Source: an uncultured Treponema sp. (GTDB lineage Bacteria; Spirochaetota; Spirochaetia; Treponematales; Treponemataceae). Taken from it: 5,086 bases of DNA. Positions 1 to 5,086 of the stretch are shown here, piece after piece. Within the stretch, counting starts at the first letter, position 1. Each line of letters begins with the position of its first letter. The notes beneath the pieces were generated by a model that saw nothing but the letters and a program-made list of their open reading frames with translations, was not told where the DNA came from and did not search any database. The position numbers were made by a program, and so were the translations under genes. The stretch is taken from contig CAJOQA010000326.1 of the NCBI GenBank assembly GCA_905236465.1, forward strand, positions 1 to 5,086, in the 5' to 3' direction.

Positions 1-186
1 AATAGACTTTCTGTAGGCACTTTTACTTGGACAGTTGAAGCAGTTAATTGTATAGCGGACGGAACTGTTTTGCAAGAAAGCGATATTCAGACAGGAACCT
101 TTGACGTAAGAATTTCTGATGTCTCTGGTGAAACTGAAAAAACAGGTACACTTTACGGAGTTGAAAAAAAGAAAAAGAAGAGATGA
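1..186 (+). CDS. 3' end of a Fn3/FecR-like envelope protein gene (partial)
   Basis: Frame 1 is open from the first base to a TGA at 184-186, giving the last 61 residues of a protein that starts upstream of the window. The visible part has the pattern G-T-F-T-W-T-V-E-A-V (residues 6-15), followed by a short loop and a strand ending F-D-V-R-I-S. This resembles the closing strands of fibronectin type III or FecR-associated beta-sandwich domains (the G-x-Y/F-x-W-x-V-x-A signature). The protein ends in a very basic tail, EKKKKKR. Its stop overlaps the ATG of the next gene in an ATGA junction, so the two are very likely co-translated in one operon. The purine-rich DNA coding for the lysine tail also supplies the ribosome-binding region of the next gene. 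That this is coding is well supported by the overlap; the domain identity is inferred from a short fragment, and the function is unknown. Confidence 0.72.
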   Translation, partial: NRLSVGTFTWTVEAVNCIADGTVLQESDIQTGTFDVRISDVSGETEKTGTLYGVEKKKKKR

Positions 187-1385
187 AAAAATACTTATTG
201 CTTTTTTTAACATTTATATTTTTTCTCTCAAATATCTACTGCCAGGAAGTAGAAAGTGAAAGTGCAGAAGATATTCTTAAATCTTTTAATCAGGATGAAG
301 AAAGTCATGAAAGTGGGCTTCTAGATGATGGGGAATTTATTCAGGTTTTAAAATGGAAAAGTGAAGGAAGAGTTCTTAAATATAAAATAACTATAGAAAA
401 AAAAGAAAAAAAGGATTATGAACAGTTTATTGTTGAAGAAACTAAAAAGCCTGAATATGTAGCCTCTCTTGAACCTGGTTTATATAGATTTAAGGTTGAT
501 TTTTACAATGCCCTGCGAAGACTTGCTTTTACTACTGAATGGGAAGAATTTGAAGTTGTTGAAGCCTATCAGCCAGAAATTCATGGTGTGTCTCCTAAAA
601 TAATTTATCTTGAAGAAATAAATGATGGAGTTTTTGTAGCTGACGGAAAAAACTTCCGTCCAAGTGCTATCTTTGAACTTAGGGGAGCACTTACGGGGCG
701 TACTATGCATAAGCCTCTTTCTGTAGAAGAAAATAATAGGGGCACAAAGGCAACCCTTGCTTTTAATATGGATAAAATTGATGTTGGCCACTACATTCTT
801 TATGTGGAAAATCCCAGCGGTCTTTCTTCACAAAGTGAAGAAATTCGTGTACAATTTAAGAAACCCATGGATTTGGACATTTCTGCTGGAATTGCCCCTC
901 CATATATTTTATATGATGATACATTTGATAAATATATGGAATCAAACTTGTACCTGATGGGGCTTGGAGCTAAAGTCTGCTTTATGCCAATAAAACACAG
1001 GTGGGGTTACATAGGAATTGGTGCTATAGGTTCTGCCACAATGATGGATGCCCAGTTTGCCAACTATTCAATTGATGGTTTTATGTTTACGGGACATTTG
1101 AACCTGGTCTACCAAAAGCTCTTCTTTCATCGCAAGCTGATGTTTGAGGCCTTTGCAGGTGGCGGACTTTTGATGTTTAACAACTTTTACTTTCACTTTC
1201 CTTATGGAATTGAAAGTGAGGTTCTTAACAGTTCCAACATTTCTGCTGACTGTGGACTTGCTTTAGACTTTTACATCACGAAGAGAATTTTTATTGACCT
1301 GACTGTTCAGTATGTGGCTGCTTTTATTAGTGATATGACCTTTGGCATGATTGTGCCAAGGCTTTCGTTGGGGTATCAGTTTTGA
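183..1385 (+). CDS. Exported protein with IPT/TIG-like domain and C-terminal outer-membrane beta-barrel
   Basis: This 400-residue protein begins with a clear signal peptide: KK at 2-3, then a Leu/Phe-rich core to about residue 16, with likely cleavage after Cys20. Tyr precedes that Cys, so a lipobox is unlikely. After an acidic linker, residues about 50-125 form a beta-rich module with an L-E-P-G-L-Y-R-F-K-V strand, like a Fn3/PEGA fold. Residues about 131-225 open with P-E-I-x-G-V-S-P and contain V-A-D-G-K-N-F and Y-I-L-Y-V-E-N-P-S-G, which fits an IPT/TIG-type Ig fold. From about residue 228 the chain is alternating, aromatic-rich beta strands with glycines. It ends G-Y-Q-F, the terminal Phe typical of outer-membrane barrels. 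I infer a periplasmic N-terminal region tethered to a small barrel of about eight strands. The ATG overlaps the upstream stop (ATGA) and the TGA overlaps the next gene's TTG start. I do not recognise a named family, and the cargo or partner is unknown. Confidence 0.87.
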   Translation: MKKYLLLFLTFIFFLSNIYCQEVESESAEDILKSFNQDEESHESGLLDDGEFIQVLKWKSEGRVLKYKITIEKKEKKDYEQFIVEETKKPEYVASLEPGLYRFKVDFYNALRRLAFTTEWEEFEVVEAYQPEIHGVSPKIIYLEEINDGVFVADGKNFRPSAIFELRGALTGRTMHKPLSVEENNRGTKATLAFNMDKIDVGHYILYVENPSGLSSQSEEIRVQFKKPMDLDISAGIAPPYILYDDTFDKYMESNLYLMGLGAKVCFMPIKHRWGYIGIGAIGSATMMDAQFANYSIDGFMFTGHLNLVYQKLFFHRKLMFEAFAGGGLLMFNNFYFHFPYGIESEVLNSSNISADCGLALDFYITKRIFIDLTVQYVAAFISDMTFGMIVPRLSLGYQF

Positions 1386-3643
1386 AAAGATTTATTTCTT
1401 TGCTTTTTATTTTTTCAATACTTCTCTTTTTTTCTTGCAATATGCAGGAACCTGTTCGCGAATGGTTTGACTATTATACTGATACTGCCGCAGTTGATTC
1501 TGATAGGGTAATCAGTTCTTACAACACAAATGCATCAGGAGTGATATGCTTTGAATCTAATGGCGACAGGTCAATAACCCTTTACTTAAGAAACCCCCAG
1601 CAATACAGGCTTGATTTTACCTACGAGTTTACCAATGAATACATGCAATCCTATGTTGAAAGCAACTTTGGCACTTCTTTTGTTACCTTCATAGAAAGCG
1701 CTGACGGTAACACTGCCCTTATGGTTTTTAGTGAAGCCTTTCTTTATGCAGTAGACATGGGCCGTTGTACGGACTCTAACGGCAAGGTTATAAAAGACAT
1801 TTCCGGTAACATTACCCTAACAGAAAGCACTTCCCGCCGGTCTTTTGACAAGTATGGCCTTGTGCTAAGCGCTGACTCTAAGCCTTCTAGAATAAGAAGC
1901 GCAATGTTTCAAAGAAATGGAGGGCAAAATGATCCTTCTTCTCGTTATGTTCTTTGTTTCTATCTGCAGAATCTTGAAGATACAATCAACTATGCAGACT
2001 TACATAAAATCTATATTGGAAGTAACCTATGGACTTTTGAAACGGGAAACTATAATTCTATAACTTCTTCTAGCTCAGGGCTTTCTCTTACGCCTCCTTC
2101 TGATCTTAAAAACTTAAATGGGGAAACAACAGTTTTTCCTTCAATAGATGGGTACACTGCTTTTTATTACACAACAAATGTATATCCTGAAGGTGCAGCG
2201 GGTCTTGTTAGCTATACAATAAAAGTTGTTGATGATGCTGGTTTGTATGAAGAAACAACTGTTACAACCCAAACTGAACAATTGTCTCCTCCTGTAATTT
2301 CAGCGGATAACGATTCTAGTCAAAGCCCAGACGATGAGACAGGACTTTATAGCCTTGTGATAAGTCATCCTAGAACGACCCTCCGCTACAACGAAAGCAC
2401 TAATGAATTTGATACGGTTTCAGGCCTTTCAGCAAGTCCTACTATTGTTTATACAATAAAGCAGGGAACGACCCTTGTAAAGACAGGGGCAGGCACGGCT
2501 CCAGTAACAGTTTCACTGTCTCCCGGAAGTGGCTATTCTGTTACTGCATACGCTTACTGTAAGGGTTATGTGGACAGTGCAGAAGTTACCAATACAGGCA
2601 TAAAGGTTACAGGTACATCAACTTTTTATGTAAGCTCTTCAGGAAATGACACAAGTGGCACGGGCTACAAGGGAAACCCATTTAAAACCATAAGCCGTGC
2701 CTTTACAGCAATAACAGATAGCCGTGCTTCGTCTGATGCAGCAATTACTTATGCTATAAAGCTTTTAACCGATATCTCTGTTGATGACTGGTCTACAGTA
2801 ACTGGAGATGCCTACATTTCTTTCTCTTCTTCTGGCTTCAACCTTACCATTGAAGGCTATGGCGGAGTAAAAACTGTCACTTTGAATAGTGGCGGGCGAG
2901 GGGTCTTAGTTTCCTCTTCTGCAAATTCTCTGACACTAAAAAATATCAAACTTACAGGGGCCAGCGTCGGCTCAAGCGAACGAGGGGCTGGTGTAAAACT
3001 TGAAAGTGGCAAATTTGTTCTTGCAGGAAGTACGACAATTACTGATGAAGTTTATATAGAGGCTGCAGGTACAACATTAGTAAGCCCGATTTCACTGGAT
3101 TCCAGTTTTACAGGCAGCATAAAAATTACACCTGGTCTTTATGCCACAAATCTTGCTGTTATAGAAGGTGAAAGCGGGGTAATTACAAGTGCCATGTGCT
3201 CTAGGGTTTCCGTTACTGATACTACCGATGATGATGGCAATGTCGTCTCTTATGTTCTTGTCCCCAACTCTAGTAATAGTCAGGGCTTGCTTAAACGACC
3301 TGGTCTCTATGCAACCTTTACATCTTCTGCTTATACTGTAGAAGTGTCACCTTCCTCTCTAACTTTTACTGTTGGAAGTGACCAACAAATCAACTGGTCA
3401 ATAAAAAAAGATGGCATTCTTGTAGCTGATAGTAGTACCGCCCTTGCCGAAATGACAAGTGCGGTGATAAGTCTTTATTCTAACGGTAGCCTTGTAGTAG
3501 CAGAGGACCCAAGAACAAACGGTACTACCCCAACGCTCACTATACCAACATATCTCCCTGCAGGAAATTATTCCGTCCGCGTAGAGGCTACAATAGGGCT
3601 TTTCACCTACACGCAGGATCTTGCGGTTGAAGTGACAGAGTAA
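1382..3643 (+). CDS. Surface lipoprotein with Ig-like, DUF1565-like and beta-helix regions
   Basis: This 753-residue protein starts at TTG (1382-1384), which overlaps the previous stop as TTGA. The TTG is preferred because it supplies the full lipoprotein signal peptide: KR at 2-3, a hydrophobic core, then L-F-F-S-C with Cys19 as the lipidated residue. The next in-frame Met (21) lies after that Cys. Residues about 20-300 form a beta-rich region beginning P-V-R-E-W-F-D-Y-Y. Residues about 302-412 resemble a chitobiase/hexosaminidase C-terminal-type module (P-T-I-V-Y-T-I and A-Y-C-K-G-Y-V-D-S-A). Residues 415-445 carry a DUF1565-like motif (F-Y-V-S-S-S-G-N-D, then G-N-P-F-K-T-I). About 446-640 is a Ser/Thr/Gly-rich right-handed beta-helix-like stretch, and about 641-753 a final Ig-like domain ending V-E-V-T-E. 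No catalytic pectate-lyase residues are recognisable, so an adhesive or structural surface role is inferred. Its last 19 bp recur at 4631-4649. Confidence 0.88.
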   Translation: MKRFISLLFIFSILLFFSCNMQEPVREWFDYYTDTAAVDSDRVISSYNTNASGVICFESNGDRSITLYLRNPQQYRLDFTYEFTNEYMQSYVESNFGTSFVTFIESADGNTALMVFSEAFLYAVDMGRCTDSNGKVIKDISGNITLTESTSRRSFDKYGLVLSADSKPSRIRSAMFQRNGGQNDPSSRYVLCFYLQNLEDTINYADLHKIYIGSNLWTFETGNYNSITSSSSGLSLTPPSDLKNLNGETTVFPSIDGYTAFYYTTNVYPEGAAGLVSYTIKVVDDAGLYEETTVTTQTEQLSPPVISADNDSSQSPDDETGLYSLVISHPRTTLRYNESTNEFDTVSGLSASPTIVYTIKQGTTLVKTGAGTAPVTVSLSPGSGYSVTAYAYCKGYVDSAEVTNTGIKVTGTSTFYVSSSGNDTSGTGYKGNPFKTISRAFTAITDSRASSDAAITYAIKLLTDISVDDWSTVTGDAYISFSSSGFNLTIEGYGGVKTVTLNSGGRGVLVSSSANSLTLKNIKLTGASVGSSERGAGVKLESGKFVLAGSTTITDEVYIEAAGTTLVSPISLDSSFTGSIKITPGLYATNLAVIEGESGVITSAMCSRVSVTDTTDDDGNVVSYVLVPNSSNSQGLLKRPGLYATFTSSAYTVEVSPSSLTFTVGSDQQINWSIKKDGILVADSSTALAEMTSAVISLYSNGSLVVAEDPRTNGTTPTLTIPTYLPAGNYSVRVEATIGLFTYTQDLAVEVTE
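3625..3643. repeat. 19-bp direct repeat, copy 1 (3' end of lipoprotein gene)
   Basis: The sequence GGTTGAAGTGACAGAGTAA is identical to 4631-4649. Here it encodes the last residues V-E-V-T-E plus the TAA stop of the lipoprotein gene. Identity stops abruptly at both edges. Confidence 0.95.
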
Positions 3644-3649
3644 TAGCTA
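3644..3649. repeat. TAGCTA palindrome at left inner end of rpn unit
   Basis: TAGCTA directly follows repeat copy 1 and recurs 3 bp inside copy 2 at 4622-4627. Because it is its own reverse complement, it can be read as a direct or an inverted pair. Its first three bases also give the lipoprotein gene a second, tandem stop (TAA TAG). Confidence 0.4.
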
Positions 3650-3667
3650 TCCTCTTAGCCTGTAAAA

Positions 3668-3925
3668 TTACAATTTAGAAATTTCTTCAATAGAAAGTCC
3701 CGTTGATTTTTCAATGATTGCGAAATCAACACCAGTTTGTTTTAAAATACGGGCTGTGTCCCGAATAGCTTCCATTCTTCCTTCCATCCTTCCTTCCATT
3801 CTTCCTTCTCGTTTAGCGGCACTTATACTTGACCTTTGGTCGCGTTCAAAGATTTCTTGCCTATATTGCGCAATCCATAAGTCCTGATTTGCACTGATTG
3901 ATGAAAGCGATTTTTTTGCTTGCAT
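3668..3925 (-). CDS. Predicted internal short product of rpn (RpnS-like C-terminal protein, 85 aa)
   Basis: An in-frame ATG at 3923-3925 within the nuclease gene is preceded by AAGGAGGT (complement of 3933-3940). Eight nucleotides separate AGGAGG from the ATG, an optimal arrangement and the best ribosome-binding site seen in the window. It would yield an 85-residue protein lacking the nuclease core: a helical segment beginning M-Q-A-K-K-S-L, the three E-G-R-M repeats and the final T-G-L-S-I-E-E-I helix. In characterised Rpn systems a separately translated C-terminal domain (RpnS) binds and blocks the full-length toxic nuclease (RpnL), and its dimer helix may carry four-residue repeats of variable number. 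The present arrangement matches that pattern closely. The caveat is that the Shine-Dalgarno bases also encode K-E-V of the long protein, so protein conservation alone could account for them. I saw no convincing dedicated promoter. Confidence 0.55.
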   Translation of the reverse strand: MQAKKSLSSISANQDLWIAQYRQEIFERDQRSSISAAKREGRMEGRMEGRMEAIRDTARILKQTGVDFAIIEKSTGLSIEEISKL

Positions 3926-4603
3926 AAGACCTACCTCCTTTTCCGTTAGTTTCTGTATTATTTTTTGCTTGTCAGGGTTATCTGCATTTTTTAGAAAAAC
4001 AGCCCAATTTTCAAGTGGGGTGTTTTCTTCTACAGTTTCTTCTAGTGGTTCTGCTTTTGGAAGTTCTATAAAAATTATGTTTAATGTATTTGACAGTTCC
4101 CTTCCGTCATAAGTCCGCATAGCATATCTACTTATGGGCTTTTTCACGGTAGCTTTAGATGTATAATTAAAATCCAAAACTGTTATTTGATAAACTTTTG
4201 GAGCCTTTTCCCAATCGTCACCCTTTTTTAAGTAAGTAGTCTCTAATCGAGCAACCTGATATTCTGCCCTCTTCCCGTAGTCGTACTTCTGGTTGAATGC
4301 CTGCATTTCAATATTTGCAGAAAGTCCGTTGTCAAATTCGCAGATGATATCATAACTTACACTTCTTTGCCCGCTAAACTTTTCGGGAGCATCGCTTGCA
4401 GTTAGCTTTACTGCTACAACGGTGTGCTCAGTTGCAGCAGAAAGAAACGACCTCAAGGCTTCTCTCGATTCTTCTGTTGGCTGTGTGAATAGAGCCTTAA
4501 AAGTGCTATCTATGCGAGGATTAAGCAAGGCCCCCGTCTGCATTTGGGATACGTATTCATCTTGATTCTTAAACTGTGAAATATCCATATCTAAAGTATA
4601 CAA
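3668..4603 (-). CDS. Rpn-family PD-(D/E)XK nuclease (recombination-promoting nuclease / transposase-like)
   Basis: This is a 311-residue member of the PD-(D/E)XK nuclease-transposase family, the Rpn/YhgA type whose characterised members cut DNA and are linked to phage defence. The N-terminal signature N-P-R-I-D-S-T-F-K-A-L-F (residues 28-39) is typical. The catalytic core is visible as Asp85 (S-Y-D-I-I), then E99-x-Q101 in N-I-E-M-Q, the E-x-Q variant of E-x-K. Residues about 107-175 fit the rest of the nuclease fold. Residues 227 to the end form a helical C-terminal part with three E-G-R-M repeats and the ending T-G-L-S-I-E-E-I-S-K-L. The longest frame opens at TTG (4601-4603), 5 bp after the stop of the Crp-like gene. 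An ATG at 4586-4588 would give 306 residues and fits the TATACT box just upstream, so the start is uncertain. The gene is intact, convergent with the lipoprotein gene and flanked by 19-bp direct repeats. Confidence 0.9.
   Translation of the reverse strand: MYTLDMDISQFKNQDEYVSQMQTGALLNPRIDSTFKALFTQPTEESREALRSFLSAATEHTVVAVKLTASDAPEKFSGQRSVSYDIICEFDNGLSANIEMQAFNQKYDYGKRAEYQVARLETTYLKKGDDWEKAPKVYQITVLDFNYTSKATVKKPISRYAMRTYDGRELSNTLNIIFIELPKAEPLEETVEENTPLENWAVFLKNADNPDKQKIIQKLTEKEVGLMQAKKSLSSISANQDLWIAQYRQEIFERDQRSSISAAKREGRMEGRMEGRMEAIRDTARILKQTGVDFAIIEKSTGLSIEEISKL
3773..3808 (-). repeat. Three 12-bp tandem repeats encoding E-G-R-M
   Basis: Three contiguous 12-bp units read GAAGGAAGAATG, GAAGGAAGGATG and GAAGGAAGAATG on the - strand. 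Units 1 and 3 are identical and unit 2 differs by one synonymous base (AGA/AGG). Being a multiple of three bases, gain or loss of a unit keeps the frame and changes the length of the C-terminal helix by four residues. Each unit also ends in an ATG preceded by purine-rich GGAAG sequence. Confidence 0.93.
3933..3940 (-). promoter_or_regulatory. Strong internal Shine-Dalgarno for the short Rpn product
   Basis: On the - strand this reads AAGGAGGT, a near-perfect complement of the 16S anti-Shine-Dalgarno, with 8 nt between AGGAGG and the ATG at 3925. The annotated starts of the full-length genes here have only weak or purine-rich leaders, so this internal site stands out. Confidence 0.6.
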
Positions 4604-4623
4604 CTTTTTTATATTTTTGTGTA
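4595..4623 (-). promoter_or_regulatory. Candidate promoter for rpn inside the inserted unit
   Basis: On the - strand a TATACT box (4600-4595) differs from the -10 consensus at one base. Seventeen bases upstream lies TACACA (4623-4618), a 4-of-6 match to TTGACA. The predicted transcript would begin at or near the ATG at 4588, giving a leaderless or very short leader, which favours that ATG over the TTG. The stretch is AT-rich, so a chance match is possible. Read-through from the Crp-like gene is an alternative. Confidence 0.3.
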
Positions 4624-4627
4624 GCTA
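4622..4627. repeat. TAGCTA palindrome at right inner end of rpn unit
   Basis: This is the second copy of the palindrome at 3644-3649, sitting 3 bp inside repeat copy 2. It now forms part of the extended C-terminal codons (I-S-Y) of the Crp-like gene. Confidence 0.4.
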
Positions 4628-4630
4628 ATA

Positions 4631-4649
4631 GGTTGAAGTGACAGAGTAA
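4631..4649. repeat. 19-bp direct repeat, copy 2 (3' end of Crp-like gene)
   Basis: This is an exact copy of 3625-3643 in the same orientation. On the - strand it encodes T-L-S-L-Q-P at the C-terminus of the Crp-like regulator. On the + strand it carries an orphan copy of the lipoprotein's terminal codons and TAA stop, not attached to any gene. Confidence 0.95.
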
Positions 4650-4775
4650 AAATGTTTTTTCTAAAGTCAAGGAGGCCTTCTTTTTTCATCTTGCCAAGTT
4701 CTTTAGAAAGGGCAGTACGGTCTACCCCTAAATAGTCAGCTAACTGCTGCCTGTCCAGGGGAATAGTGATAGTCT

Positions 4776-4782
4776 GTTTTTT
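4776..4782 (-). other. A AAA AAC heptamer at the frameshift point
   Basis: The upstream frame reads CAA AAA AAC, which is A AAA AAC in the X XXY YYZ phase required for tandem -1 slippage. A -1 slip here makes the next codon CAG (4776-4774) and enters exactly the frame that encodes the helix-turn-helix. No strong upstream Shine-Dalgarno stimulator is visible. Downstream there are only weak stems, such as CAGC/GCTG around 4738-4750. Confidence 0.5.
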
Positions 4783-5086
4783 TGAATGTGTGACTGAAAA
4801 GAAAAATATGAAATCAGCCTGTCCCTGATTTTTTTTGATGAAGAATGAAAAATCCTCATTGAAAGACTTATATTTTTACTTGCTGCTATGCTAAGCAAAT
4901 TCTGCAAAAGCTTGCTGGAATCTATTTGTGCGTTTTTTAAGGCTAAAACTTTAGGAATTGAAATAAAAAGTACATCAGTTCTTTCTCTTGCAAGCACATC
5001 TACCATAAGTGGTCTGTTTGGAATGCAGGCATAACTTTCTGCAAAAAGGTCACCCGCCTCCGCTATGCCTAAAATACTTATTGTTG

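Larger units (their letters stand above)
3644..4630 (-). mobile_element. Putative inserted rpn unit bounded by 19-bp direct repeats
   Basis: The 987 bp between the two copies of the 19-bp repeat contain the rpn-family gene and almost nothing else: 24 bp beyond its stop and 27 bp before its TTG start. Both inner ends carry the palindrome TAGCTA (3644-3649 and 4622-4627). Compared as inverted ends, 3641-3652 and the complement of 4619-4630 match at 9 of 12 positions. The repeat is coding sequence for the gene on each side, which suggests that insertion duplicated host DNA. Rpn proteins were first classed as PD-(D/E)XK transposases and promote recombination. No conventional transposase with a DDE or HUH motif is visible. 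A 19-bp duplication is longer than most insertion sequences make, so a recombination event rather than classical transposition is possible. The mechanism is inferred. Confidence 0.55.
4609..5086 (-). pseudogene. Crp/Fnr-family transcription regulator, C-terminal part, frame broken at an A7 run
   Basis: The gene enters from beyond 5086. The first frame shows the end of a cyclic-nucleotide-binding-type beta-barrel (G-I-A-E-A-G-D-L-F-A-E-S, then R-P-L-M-V-D-V-L-A), and then the long connecting helix to S-K-K-I-R-D-R-L-I-S-Y-F. It then runs into a stop at 4740-4742 with a nonsense tail (F-P-W-T-G-S-S). In the -1 frame the family sequence continues perfectly: I-P-L-D-R-Q-Q-L-A-D-Y-L-G-V-D-R-T-A-L-S-K-E-L is the winged helix-turn-helix, followed by K-M-K-K-E-G-L-L and N-I-F-T-L, ending at TAA 4609-4611. 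The shift maps to the seven As complementary to 4777-4783; eight would restore one frame. The Arg/Ser residues that bind cAMP in E. coli Crp are not obvious, so the ligand is unknown. The last residues (S-L-Q-P-I-S-Y-T-K-I) include the 19-bp repeat and bases of the rpn unit. The rpn gene follows 5 bp later. Confidence 0.82.

Noticed and set aside
480..791. 103-residue open frame on the - strand
   Set aside because: It lies entirely antisense to the exported barrel protein gene, has no recognisable domain and low-complexity composition; it is a shadow frame.
757..957. 66-residue open frame on the + strand
   Set aside because: It is an out-of-frame shadow inside the barrel protein gene, with no leader or family resemblance.
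2630..3300. Active pectate lyase or other polysaccharide-degrading enzyme within the lipoprotein
   Set aside because: The DUF1565-like and beta-helix-like sequence shows the fold pattern only; no catalytic Asp/Arg/Lys cluster typical of lyases could be recognised.
3641..3670. Bidirectional terminator between the convergent lipoprotein and rpn genes
   Set aside because: The 24-bp gap shows no stable GC-rich stem followed by a T run on either strand; only the 6-bp palindrome TAGCTA is present.
4829..4836. T8 run as a second frameshift site in the Crp-like gene
   Set aside because: The complementary A8 is in frame (S-K-K-I-R-D) and the family sequence continues without a break across it.
4740..5006. 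88-residue open frame taken as a complete small protein
   Set aside because: The ATG at 5006 is internal to a Crp/Fnr domain that continues upstream to the window edge, and the stop at 4740 results from the frame change. It is a fragment of the larger broken gene.

Overview
The window looks like part of a spirochaete chromosome, most probably Treponema. The reasons are moderate-to-low G+C, two exported proteins in tandem, a lipoprotein with a relaxed lipobox (LFFSC), and a mosaic surface lipoprotein (Ig-like, DUF1565-like and beta-helix parts) of a kind common in Treponema. The genus is inferred from protein style; no species can be named.

Layout. Positions 1-3643 (+ strand) hold an envelope-protein operon of three tightly coupled genes. 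They are the 3' end of a gene for a Fn3/FecR-like protein (1-186), a signal-peptide protein with an IPT/TIG-like domain and a C-terminal beta-barrel ending in Phe (183-1385), and a 753-residue lipoprotein (1382-3643). The junctions are ATGA and TTGA stop/start overlaps, so translational coupling is likely. On the - strand, 3668-4603 encodes a PD-(D/E)XK Rpn-family nuclease, and 4609-5086 is the C-terminal part of a Crp/Fnr-type regulator whose reading frame is broken at an A7 run.

Most notable structure. The rpn gene lies between two exact copies of a 19-bp direct repeat (3625-3643 and 4631-4649). Copy 1 is the last codons and stop of the lipoprotein gene. Copy 2 encodes the C-terminal residues of the Crp-like regulator on the other strand. 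The simplest reading is that a 987-bp rpn unit inserted where two convergent genes overlapped at their 3' ends, and that the overlap was duplicated so both C-termini survived.

Inside rpn, a textbook Shine-Dalgarno sequence lies 8 nt before an in-frame ATG that would start an 85-residue C-terminal protein. This protein carries three tandem 4-residue (12-bp) repeats. Both traits match the gene-within-gene toxin/antitoxin arrangement described for Rpn anti-phage proteins (long RpnL, short RpnS). The window can therefore be read as a spirochaete Rpn defence cassette dropped between an envelope operon and a regulator gene.

The Crp frameshift falls on an A AAA AAC heptamer in the correct phase for -1 ribosomal frameshifting. 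It could thus be a pseudogene, a phase-variable tract, recoding or a homopolymer sequencing error. No gene-free stretch longer than about 25 bp is present, and no RNA genes or CRISPR arrays were seen.
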